This document shows, in pieces, positions 1 to 5,263 of a stretch of 5,263 nt of DNA. Position numbers and translations under genes: made by a program. This DNA is from Pelagibacteraceae bacterium TMED13. Lineage in GTDB: Bacteria > Pseudomonadota > Alphaproteobacteria > Methylaequorales > Methylaequoraceae. Numbering within the stretch: position 1 is the stretch's first letter; the number at the start of each line of letters is the position of its first letter. Where the stretch lies: the NCBI GenBank assembly GCA_002167825.1, contig NHBS01000003.1:1-5263 (forward strand), in the 5' to 3' direction. The notes under the pieces were generated by a model, which saw only the letters and a program-made list of their open reading frames with translations, did no database searches and was not told the DNA's origin.

Positions 1-392
1 TCAAATTTAGTATTTAAAAAAACTAATAAACATTTAATAGCTTCTGATACAGAAATCAACCTTGAACCTAAAACTAAAATATTTGCATCATTATGTTGTC
101 TTGCTAACTCAGCCATTTTAGAATTTAAACATAATGCCGCTCTAATGTCTTTCACTCTATTTGCGGACATTGACATTCCAATTCCTGAACCACAGATAAG
201 AATTCCAAATGAATAACTATTACTAAGGATTCCTTTTACAACATTATGAGCATAATCGGGATAATCAACTGATTCATCAGAATCAGTTCCAATATCATCG
301 AATTCAATGTCTGATAAATTTGAAATAATTGAATGTTTCATTTCAAAACCAGCGTGATCAGAACCAATTATTATTTTTTTTCTATCACTCAA
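1..392 (-). CDS. rpiB: Ribose-5-phosphate isomerase B, C-terminus cut by window edge
   Basis: Interconverts ribose 5-phosphate and ribulose 5-phosphate in the non-oxidative pentose phosphate pathway (cytosolic, RpiB/LacAB family). I read 130 codons plus two bases; E. coli RpiB is about 149 residues, so roughly 15-20 C-terminal residues lie outside. Visible motifs are GSDHAG (10-15), DYPDYA (43-48), the active-site loop ICGSGIGMS with Cys67 (66-74), and RQHNDAN with the catalytic-region His100 (98-104), followed by LGSR (108-111). The loop has Ser69 where E. coli has Thr. The start is TTG at 392: the frame upstream has no ATG or GTG before a stop at 411-413, and an AGGA (404-407) lies 11 bases before the TTG. 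The gene overlaps the end of the symporter gene by 8 bases, suggesting coupled translation. The family call is firm; the start is probable. Confidence 0.93.
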   Translation of the reverse strand, partial: MSDRKKIIIGSDHAGFEMKHSIISNLSDIEFDDIGTDSDESVDYPDYAHNVVKGILSNSYSFGILICGSGIGMSMSANRVKDIRAALCLNSKMAELARQHNDANILVLGSRLISVSEAIKCLLVFLNTKF

Positions 393-1794
393 TTTTTTTA
401 ATATCCTTTTTTACTTTGCTAGCCAAAAAATAAAGACCAATAATATTTGGTATTGACATAGCAAAGATCATGGAGTCTGAAAAGTTTATTACACTTTCTA
501 GGTTCATTGAGGTTCCAATTACGGTAAAAGAAAGAAAGATAATTTTGTAGGAAAATCTACTGGATCTACTCATCCCAAATAAATAAGTCCAACACCTTAG
601 TCCATAGTATGACCAAGTAATAAGAGTTGATAAGGCAAACAGAGTTATAGCAATTGCTAAAATTGTTGGAAACCATGAAAAAACACTTTCAAATGCTCTA
701 GAAGTTAATTCAACGCCTTGTATACCATCGGAATTTTGCCCGACACCTGTAATAATGATTACAAACGCAGTCATTGAACAAACAAAAATCGTATCAACAA
801 CAGGTGATAAAAGAGACATAAATCCAGTATTAAGGTAGTTACTACTTTTTGCTGCTGCGTATGCAATGGGAGCTGATCCTATCCCGGATTCATTTGAAAA
901 TACAGCTCTTTTTACACCAGCAATTAATGAACCCAATAATCCACCAACAGACGCATCAATGTTAAATGCACTGCTAAATATTGAAAGAACTGTTTGTGGA
1001 AGCAAATCGTAATTGGAGATGATTATAAAAAGGCAAGAAAAGGTATAAATGAGTGCCATTAGTGGAACAAGTTTTTCAGTAACTTTGCCAATAGATTTTA
1101 TTCCACCAATAATTATGCTCCCAGCTACAAATGCGAATACTAGCCCAGCCAACCAACCTTTGCCCTGAAGAATACTATTCTCTGCACCAGTAGCCTCAAT
1201 AATTTGCTGAAAAGCTTGGTTTGCTTGAAACATATTTCCGCCTCCAAAAGAACCGCCAATACAACAAATAGCAAAAAAAAATGCTAGAATTTTACCAAAT
1301 TTTTTATAGCCGCATTCCTCTAGACCTCTTGATAGATATCTAATAGCCCCTCCAGAAACAGTTCCATCTTCATGAATTATTCTGTATCTGTGACCAAGGC
1401 TAACTTCTACAAATTTCAAAGTCATCCCAAAAAAAGCAGTTATAATCATCCACAGAGTTGCTCCTGGACCACCGATTGATATTGCCACAGCAACTCCGGC
1501 AATATTACCAAGACCAATAGTGCCTGACATCGCAGCAGTAAATGATTGAAAGTGAGACACCTCTCCTGGATCTGACGGTTTATCAAATTTACCGCGGGCA
1601 ACCATTATGGCTCTATTAAAAAACCTTAGATTAACAAAGTTAAAATAAAAGGTGAAAAAGAGACTTGCGAAAACGAGCCAAACAACAATAAAAGGGATAT
1701 TTGTTTCGAATGCAGAAAAACTTCCGAAAATAATACTTGTTATCAACTCAGAGATTGGTTGAAAGAGTGTTTCTATTTTCTCATCGATATTCAT
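385..1794 (-). CDS. AGCS-family alanine/glycine:cation symporter
   Basis: Inner-membrane secondary transporter of the alanine/glycine:cation (Na+ or H+) symporter family, predicted to import alanine and/or glycine. At 469 residues it has normal family length, with about ten or more hydrophobic segments. Family hallmarks in order are GEVSHFQS (77-84), GTIGLGNIAGVAVAI (91-105), the signature region GGPGATLWM (108-116), GGGNMFQANQAF (184-195), and FSNESGIGSAP (299-309). After this last motif, members usually have an HP..QG-type stretch; here the sequence is NYLNTGF (319-325), so substrate preference need not be that of the characterised members. It starts 30 bases after bioA with an ATG and no clear Shine-Dalgarno sequence. 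Its stop, TGA, lies inside the start region of rpiB. Base composition is visibly less AT-rich than in the bio genes. The location suggests it could supply L-alanine for BioF, which is inference. Family is sure; exact substrate is not. Confidence 0.93.
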   Translation of the reverse strand: MNIDEKIETLFQPISELITSIIFGSFSAFETNIPFIVVWLVFASLFFTFYFNFVNLRFFNRAIMVARGKFDKPSDPGEVSHFQSFTAAMSGTIGLGNIAGVAVAISIGGPGATLWMIITAFFGMTLKFVEVSLGHRYRIIHEDGTVSGGAIRYLSRGLEECGYKKFGKILAFFFAICCIGGSFGGGNMFQANQAFQQIIEATGAENSILQGKGWLAGLVFAFVAGSIIIGGIKSIGKVTEKLVPLMALIYTFSCLFIIISNYDLLPQTVLSIFSSAFNIDASVGGLLGSLIAGVKRAVFSNESGIGSAPIAYAAAKSSNYLNTGFMSLLSPVVDTIFVCSMTAFVIIITGVGQNSDGIQGVELTSRAFESVFSWFPTILAIAITLFALSTLITWSYYGLRCWTYLFGMSRSSRFSYKIIFLSFTVIGTSMNLESVINFSDSMIFAMSIPNIIGLYFLASKVKKDIKKIE

Positions 1795-1807
1795 ATTTAA
1801 TTAATAA

Positions 1808-1816
1808 ACTATAACA
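1808..1816 (-). promoter_or_regulatory. Possible extended -10 promoter element before the symporter gene
   Basis: On the minus strand the 30-base gap after bioA contains TGTTATAGT, a TG-N-TATAGT extended -10 match (5 of 6 to TATAAT). No TTGACA-like -35 box lies at the usual spacing. The start point would leave only a few leader bases before the symporter ATG, which itself lacks a Shine-Dalgarno sequence. In DNA this AT-rich such matches arise easily by chance, so this is only a candidate for a secondary promoter of the symporter-rpiB pair. Confidence 0.2.
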
Positions 1817-1824
1817 CATATAAA

Positions 1825-3123
1825 TTAATTTATTACCTCCTCAATGATTTTGTAACAATCCTCAAGTGCTTTTTTTTTAATACAGAATGGAGGCATTAAA
1901 TATATCGTTTTTCCAATTGGTCGCAGTAAAAGACCTCTATTTAAGAATTCTTTTTTTAGACCCTCTACAGACTTTGAGCCGTATTTAAATCTATCGTCAT
2001 TTAAGTCAAAAGCTGCAATACTTCCGAGAACTCTTATTTTTTTTATGTTTGAACTTTTGGATATAGTACTCAAACATTTTCTATGAGTATCTTCTATTTT
2101 TTTAATATTTTTAAAAGTTTCATCCTTAGCAAATAAATTTAAAGAAGCTAATGCTGCTGAACAACCTACTGGATTGGCAGTAAATGTGTGACCATGTAAA
2201 AAAGTCTTTTTAAAATTCGAGTCAACAAATTCTCTATGAATTTCCTCATTAAAAATTGTTGCTGCCAGTGGAATATAACCACCCGTTAGAGACTTGGCCA
2301 AACAAACAATATCAGGTTTTTCAGTGATATGGTCAAGGGCAAACATTTTACCAGTTCTTCCAAAACCAGTCATCACCTCATCAAAAATTACCATTATTCT
2401 GGAATCTTTAAAAATTTTGATTAATTTATTTAAGTATTCTTTTCTGCAAACTCTCATGCCCCCAGCACCCTGAATTAAAGGTTCGACTATTACAGCTGCT
2501 ATATTATCTTTTTCCTTACTTATAATATTTTTAACCTGACGAATTGATTCTTCTTCTGATAACTCAACCTGATTATTTCCAAACCAATTCTCAGGAAAAC
2601 TAAAAAAAAAGTTTTTATTAATAATTTCACTAAATGGTTCGTAGAATCCTGATGAAAAACCAACTGACATTGCTCCTAAAGTGTCTCCATGATACCCACC
2701 ATCGAATGCCATGAATTTATTTTTTTTCTTTCCTTTATTGTACCAGTATTGAACAGCTACTTTCATAGCAATCTCGACTGAGGTTGAACCATTATCTGAG
2801 AAAAAAACTTTACTTAATTTATCTGGTAGCAATCCAACTAATTGTTCGGCAAGATTAACTGCTGGTTCATGTGTAAATCCTGCAAACAAAACCTGCTCAA
2901 TACTTTTAGCCTGGTCTGAAATTTCATTGATTATTTCATCTCTACAATGCCCGTGGGTATTTACCCACCAAGATGAAATCAAATCGATATACTCATTTCC
3001 ATCTATATCTATAATCTTTTCATTTTTAGCTTTCTTAACAACTACGGGGGTATTTGAATTTTTTTCCTGTGTAAATGGATGCCATATGAATTTACTGTCT
3101 TTTTTAAGAATTTTATTTTTCAT
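1825..3123 (-). CDS. bioA: Adenosylmethionine-8-amino-7-oxononanoate aminotransferase (DAPA synthase)
   Basis: PLP-dependent class-III aminotransferase converting 8-amino-7-oxononanoate to 7,8-diaminononanoate, normally with S-adenosylmethionine as amino donor. It has 432 residues (E. coli BioA 429). Motifs in order: HPFTQ (15-19), SSWWVNTHGH (50-59), GYHGDT with the PLP-stacking Tyr144 (143-148), the cofactor Asp in DEVMTGFGR (248-256), Schiff-base lysine Lys277 in CLAKSLTGG (274-282), HGHTFTANP (310-318), and RPIG..IYLMPP (401-412) with the carboxylate-binding arginine. The SSWW block separates BioA from ordinary omega-aminotransferases. Phe17 stands where E. coli has Tyr17. The ATG directly follows the bioD stop (TAAATG) without a visible Shine-Dalgarno sequence, so translation is probably coupled. 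By memory, several stretches (for example AGFTHEPA and FSDNGSTSVE) look closer to Bacteroidetes-type BioA than to E. coli; a tree is needed to settle origin. Confidence 0.96.
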   Translation of the reverse strand: MKNKILKKDSKFIWHPFTQEKNSNTPVVVKKAKNEKIIDIDGNEYIDLISSWWVNTHGHCRDEIINEISDQAKSIEQVLFAGFTHEPAVNLAEQLVGLLPDKLSKVFFSDNGSTSVEIAMKVAVQYWYNKGKKKNKFMAFDGGYHGDTLGAMSVGFSSGFYEPFSEIINKNFFFSFPENWFGNNQVELSEEESIRQVKNIISKEKDNIAAVIVEPLIQGAGGMRVCRKEYLNKLIKIFKDSRIMVIFDEVMTGFGRTGKMFALDHITEKPDIVCLAKSLTGGYIPLAATIFNEEIHREFVDSNFKKTFLHGHTFTANPVGCSAALASLNLFAKDETFKNIKKIEDTHRKCLSTISKSSNIKKIRVLGSIAAFDLNDDRFKYGSKSVEGLKKEFLNRGLLLRPIGKTIYLMPPFCIKKKALEDCYKIIEEVIN

Positions 3124-3759
3124 TTATGTTTTTAAATTTAAAACAATTTGTTGAAGAGTATCACTATTTATGGCTTTAAGAAAAGGGATAATTGATATTA
3201 AGTTAATTTCTTTTCCATAAATTTTCTCCCCAAATCTCATAATTGTATTTATTGTTTCTTTATTTTCATCTCCAGAAAAAACTATTCCTGCCAGATTTAT
3301 TTTTTTTTTTTTAAGAATTTCAATGGATAGTAATGTGTGATTGATTGTACCAAGTTGAGTGCGCGAAACCAAGATTGTGGGTAAATTAAAGTAACTAATC
3401 ACATCACTCATAAATGTTGTCTCATCTATTGGAACTTGAAGGCCTCCTGCTCCCTCGATTACAATAGGATGATGAAAATTATCAATTTTAAAGAATTTAG
3501 AGATCTCAATGTTAATATTTTCTTTTTTGGCGGCAATATTTGGGCTTAGAGGATTTTTAAAAAAATAGGTCTCTTTAATTATTGAAATATCATTAAAAAT
3601 ATTTACGACCACATCAGAATCTTTGTAACCATTTTTATTTAGTCCACATTGAATTGGCTTATAATAGTGAGCATTATATTTTTTTGCTAGAATTGCTGAT
3701 ACAACCGTCTTTCCAACGCCAGTATCAGTTCCAGTAATAAAAAAACTATTTTTCTTCAT
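3124..3759 (-). CDS. bioD: ATP-dependent dethiobiotin synthetase
   Basis: Cytosolic enzyme that carboxylates 7,8-diaminononanoate with CO2 and ATP and closes the ureido ring to form dethiobiotin, the penultimate step of biotin synthesis. At 211 residues it is slightly shorter than E. coli BioD (about 225). Motifs: P-loop GTDTGVGKT (10-18); KPIQCG (34-39) carrying the catalytic-type Lys34; SPNIAA (72-77); EGAGGLQVPID (102-112), the Mg/nucleotide-binding block; and SRTQLGTINHTLL (132-144), followed by the AGIVFSG strand (157-163). Its ATG overlaps the bioC stop by one base (TAATG) and its own stop abuts the bioA start, so it is embedded in a coupled operon. An uninterrupted run of 13 A on the coding strand encodes Lys150-153 and part of Ile154. 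The frame is open as given, but this tract is prone to slippage or sequencing error. Confidence 0.96.
   Translation of the reverse strand: MKKNSFFITGTDTGVGKTVVSAILAKKYNAHYYKPIQCGLNKNGYKDSDVVVNIFNDISIIKETYFFKNPLSPNIAAKKENINIEISKFFKIDNFHHPIVIEGAGGLQVPIDETTFMSDVISYFNLPTILVSRTQLGTINHTLLSIEILKKKKINLAGIVFSGDENKETINTIMRFGEKIYGKEINLISIIPFLKAINSDTLQQIVLNLKT
3300..3312 (-). repeat. 13-base A-tract inside bioD
   Basis: Thirteen consecutive A on the coding strand (T on the plus strand) encode the Lys150-153 cluster of BioD. This is the longest homopolymer I saw in the window. Long A-tracts are known sites of polymerase slippage; whether slippage happens here cannot be judged from sequence alone. Confidence 0.95.
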
Positions 3760-4514
3760 TATTTTTTTATAATAAAAAAATTAATATTATAGTTGATTTT
3801 AATTGGTTTTTTAAAACAATATTTTCTAAGTTTAAGTAATTTTCTGACGTCTATAGGTCTATTGCTTACATTAGCCCCAATCTTTTTCATATTCTTAAAG
3901 AAGTCTAATAATGAAAAGGTTTCCTCAAAAAAAGTTTGTTCATAAACTTTACATTCGAATTCTTCATTAATTTTTTTTAAAATAATTTCTTTTTCTGGAA
4001 ATTCATTTATCAACTCCTCCAATTTAACTTTTTTTAAAAAACTAAAACTTTTGTTGTCTGGTATTGAAAAAATAAAGATTGTATTTTTTCTCATTTTATT
4101 AAGAATTCTTTCAATGAAAACTAAAAAATTTGCCGACCAATGTAATGCCATGTTAGAAACAATCATGTTATAATCATCAAATTGATAAAATGAGTCAAAG
4201 TCATTTCTATCAAATAAAACATTTTTTTTATTTATTTTTTTTTTTGCGATATTTAACATTTGTAATGATAAATCTAATAGGTGTATCTTATTAAAATTTA
4301 GTTTTTTAATTAAAATACTTGATAATTCTCCTGTTCCACAACCTAAATCTAACAGTTGACTTTTTTTTTTATTATTTGTCTCAGAAATTTCTTTATACAA
4401 AAAATTTAAAAGGGTAAACATTATTTCTTTTTGCAAAATGGTTCTACTATCATATTTATCTGCATACTTATCAAATGAATATTCAATCTTTTTTTTAAAA
4501 AAACTAGTATTCAT
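3759..4514 (-). CDS. bioC: Malonyl-ACP O-methyltransferase, entry step of pimelate synthesis
   Basis: SAM-dependent class-I methyltransferase that methylates the free carboxyl of malonyl-ACP, disguising it so fatty-acid synthase can elongate it to pimeloyl-ACP methyl ester. At 251 residues it equals E. coli BioC in length. It shows the N-terminal YADKYDSRTILQKE (17-30) typical of BioC, SAM motif I LLDLGCGTGE (54-63), acidic Asp81 in LLDLS (79-83) for the SAM ribose, SNMALHW (120-126), which corresponds to the SN.ALQW block of BioC, and FKNMKKIGAN (206-215), matching the BioC-type LK.IGA segment. The stop overlaps the bioD start by one base, and its ATG overlaps the hydrolase stop (ATGA). No Shine-Dalgarno sequence is visible. 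It is very lysine-rich and AT-rich, with A-tracts of 11 and 10 bases. Placement between a hydrolase and bioD supports BioC over a generic methyltransferase. Confidence 0.93.
   Translation of the reverse strand: MNTSFFKKKIEYSFDKYADKYDSRTILQKEIMFTLLNFLYKEISETNNKKKSQLLDLGCGTGELSSILIKKLNFNKIHLLDLSLQMLNIAKKKINKKNVLFDRNDFDSFYQFDDYNMIVSNMALHWSANFLVFIERILNKMRKNTIFIFSIPDNKSFSFLKKVKLEELINEFPEKEIILKKINEEFECKVYEQTFFEETFSLLDFFKNMKKIGANVSNRPIDVRKLLKLRKYCFKKPIKINYNINFFIIKK
4235..4245 (-). repeat. 11-base A-tract inside bioC
   Basis: Eleven A on the coding strand span the end of Ala90 through Lys91-93 into Ile94 of BioC. A further run of 8 A lies just downstream (4222-4229). The frame is open as given; slippage could alter it. 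Confidence 0.93.
4361..4370 (-). repeat. 10-base A-tract inside bioC
   Basis: Ten A on the coding strand encode Lys49-51 and the first base of Ser52, just before SAM motif I. Slippage here would remove the whole methyltransferase core. Confidence 0.93.
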
Positions 4515-5173
4515 AGTTTTAAGGATTTTTCTATAAGCTCGAGGGTCTTTAACGGATTGCTAAATGGAAGACTATGTTCATTTTCATCTAAAAAAAATAT
4601 TTGGTGGTTCTTATCCCTTAATTTTTCAAGCATATATTTAGATGAAGAAAATATCTCGTCTTTTTTATTAAAAAATGAGACTTTCTTAAAATTTTGCATC
4701 ATAAATTCTTTCTCTTGATCCTTATCCCTGAGGTCAATTAAATAATTAAGTAGAATATTTTTATTGATTTTCTTATTACTATATTTTACGCCACATTTAG
4801 AGTAGAAATCTTTAAGCACTAAATCTGGATTAACTCTAAACCTAGAAATCATCTTATTAAGAATTCTTTTTTTCATTTTTTGATTATTTTGAAATTTTAT
4901 AAAATTTGGTGAACCAAAAAAATTTATGAGTAATTCACAGTTAATTTTTTTATTTAAAAACCATTGAAGCCCTAAAGAGTGAACTACAAAAATTTGATCC
5001 TTTAGGATTTTTAAACTTTTTTTCTTTTTTGATTCAGATAAAAAAAAACCTAAATCAATGCATGTAACCTCAGAACAAAAAGTTTTCTTTTCTAAAAGGA
5101 TTTTTAAACCACTCCAAAATGAAGAATCAAATGCCCATCCATGTACTAAAATAAAGTTAAAACTTTTTTTCAT
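4511..5173 (-). CDS. Alpha/beta-hydrolase, putative pimeloyl-ACP methyl ester esterase (BioH/BioG-like)
   Basis: Predicted to release methanol from pimeloyl-ACP methyl ester, ending the BioC-disguised elongation. Its 220 residues are shorter than E. coli BioH (256) and near BioG size. It opens with a beta strand and oxyanion-hole HGWAFD (11-16), has a nucleophile elbow VHSLG with Ser66 (64-68), a candidate acid Asp172 (KKDEIF, 171-176), and His200 in ENEHSLPFSNP (197-207), resembling the AHAPF..HP end of BioH. The elbow has Val in place of the first Gly of GxSxG. A lysine-rich middle part (95-160) with NPDLVLKDFYSKCG (115-128) would form the lid; I cannot place it in a named subfamily. The start is 3 bases after bioF, with a GGAG (5186-5189) 12 bases upstream; the end overlaps bioC as ATGA. 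The role rests on motifs plus position between bioF and bioC. BioH, BioG or another analogue are all possible, so no symbol is given. Confidence 0.8.
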   Translation of the reverse strand: MKKSFNFILVHGWAFDSSFWSGLKILLEKKTFCSEVTCIDLGFFLSESKKKKSLKILKDQIFVVHSLGLQWFLNKKINCELLINFFGSPNFIKFQNNQKMKKRILNKMISRFRVNPDLVLKDFYSKCGVKYSNKKINKNILLNYLIDLRDKDQEKEFMMQNFKKVSFFNKKDEIFSSSKYMLEKLRDKNHQIFFLDENEHSLPFSNPLKTLELIEKSLKL

Positions 5174-5176
5174 TTG

Positions 5177-5263
5177 TTAAAAGTTCTCCATAACTTTCAA
5201 AAAATCAATAATTACATTTTTTTTAATAAAAGCAGTCAACGAAACTCTGATTCGCTCCTCATT
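5177..5263 (-). CDS. bioF: 8-amino-7-oxononanoate synthase, C-terminal fragment at window edge
   Basis: Only the last 28 codons and a TAA stop are inside the window. The opening residues EERIRVSLTAF (2-12), followed by a short helix that contains IIDFL and ends at the stop, match the C-terminal end of BioF, where an R-[LIV]-R-x-[ST]-L-T/H-A block precedes an I-D-x-L helix. BioF is a PLP enzyme that condenses pimeloyl-ACP with L-alanine to give 8-amino-7-oxononanoate. The catalytic lysine and the rest (about 350 residues) lie to the right. The identification uses little sequence, but the position at the head of hydrolase-bioC-bioD-bioA makes it likely. The related synthases Kbl or HemA are less probable here. 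The frame runs to the window edge with no internal stop, so this is truncation by the window, not a broken gene. Confidence 0.82.
   Translation of the reverse strand, partial: NEERIRVSLTAFIKKNVIIDFLKVMENF

Noticed and set aside
1781..1819. 12-codon minus-strand ORF (ATG at 1819) overlapping the symporter start, with a GAGGAGG inside the end of bioA
   Set aside because: The GAGGAGG is 16 bases from the ATG, too far to act well, and it is explained by Glu-Glu codons near the bioA C-terminus. The peptide resembles nothing and is short enough to occur by chance.
1822..1831. Palindrome AAATTAATTT at the bioA end, considered as a terminator or operator
   Set aside because: It has no GC stem and no following T-run in the direction of transcription, and short AT palindromes are expected here. 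It does not resemble a BirA or BioR operator that I could recognise.
2927..3154. Plus-strand open frame of 75 codons
   Set aside because: It lies antisense across the N-terminal part of bioA and the end of bioD, both well-supported genes. It has no recognisable domain or ribosome site, and its composition follows from the opposite strand.
4092..4867. 16-base shared word, with RILNKM encoded both in bioC (4092-4109) and in the hydrolase gene (4850-4867)
   Set aside because: Two short copies 750 bases apart in different protein contexts. In lysine/asparagine/isoleucine-rich, AT-rich genes this is likely coincidence, with no flanking similarity to suggest duplication.
1..5263. tRNA, rRNA, CRISPR, insertion sequence or riboswitch signals
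   Set aside because: Nearly every base lies in a confident coding frame and the largest gap is 30 bases. I saw no spaced direct repeats, terminal inverted repeats or structured RNA motifs.

Overview
The window is AT-rich and gene-dense. Everything convincing lies on the minus strand and reads from right to left. The longest gap between genes is 30 bases, so there is no long empty stretch. TGA is used as a stop (symporter and hydrolase genes), so the standard bacterial code applies. AT-richness, tight packing, lysine-rich proteins and gene content fit a streamlined, possibly marine, bacterium. An AT-rich alphaproteobacterium is my first guess, but this is inference; a bacteroidete or a host-associated lineage is not excluded.

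Layout in the direction of transcription (right to left): the C-terminal 28 codons of bioF (8-amino-7-oxononanoate synthase); a small alpha/beta-hydrolase in the position of bioH/bioG; bioC (malonyl-ACP O-methyltransferase); bioD (dethiobiotin synthetase); bioA (DAPA aminotransferase); an AGCS-family alanine/glycine:cation symporter; and rpiB (ribose-5-phosphate isomerase B), cut by the left edge. The bio genes are joined by 3-base, ATGA, TAATG and TAAATG junctions. The symporter follows after 30 bases, and rpiB overlaps the symporter by 8 bases from a TTG start. No terminator-like hairpin was seen, so one long transcript is plausible.

Together the bio genes cover biotin synthesis from malonyl-ACP to dethiobiotin. 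BioC methylates malonyl-ACP so that fatty-acid synthase can elongate it. The hydrolase would release the methyl ester from pimeloyl-ACP. BioF condenses pimeloyl-ACP with L-alanine, BioA transaminates the product, and BioD closes the ureido ring. bioB, the last step, is not in the window and may lie further right. The symporter may import alanine, the co-substrate of BioF, which would give it a reason to be in this cluster, though this is untested.

This is mostly a recognisable biotin operon rather than a new system. The points worth a second look are the divergent esterase with a VHSLG nucleophile elbow, the alanine symporter at the operon's tail, long A-tracts inside bioD and bioC, and a marked difference in base composition between the bio genes and the symporter.
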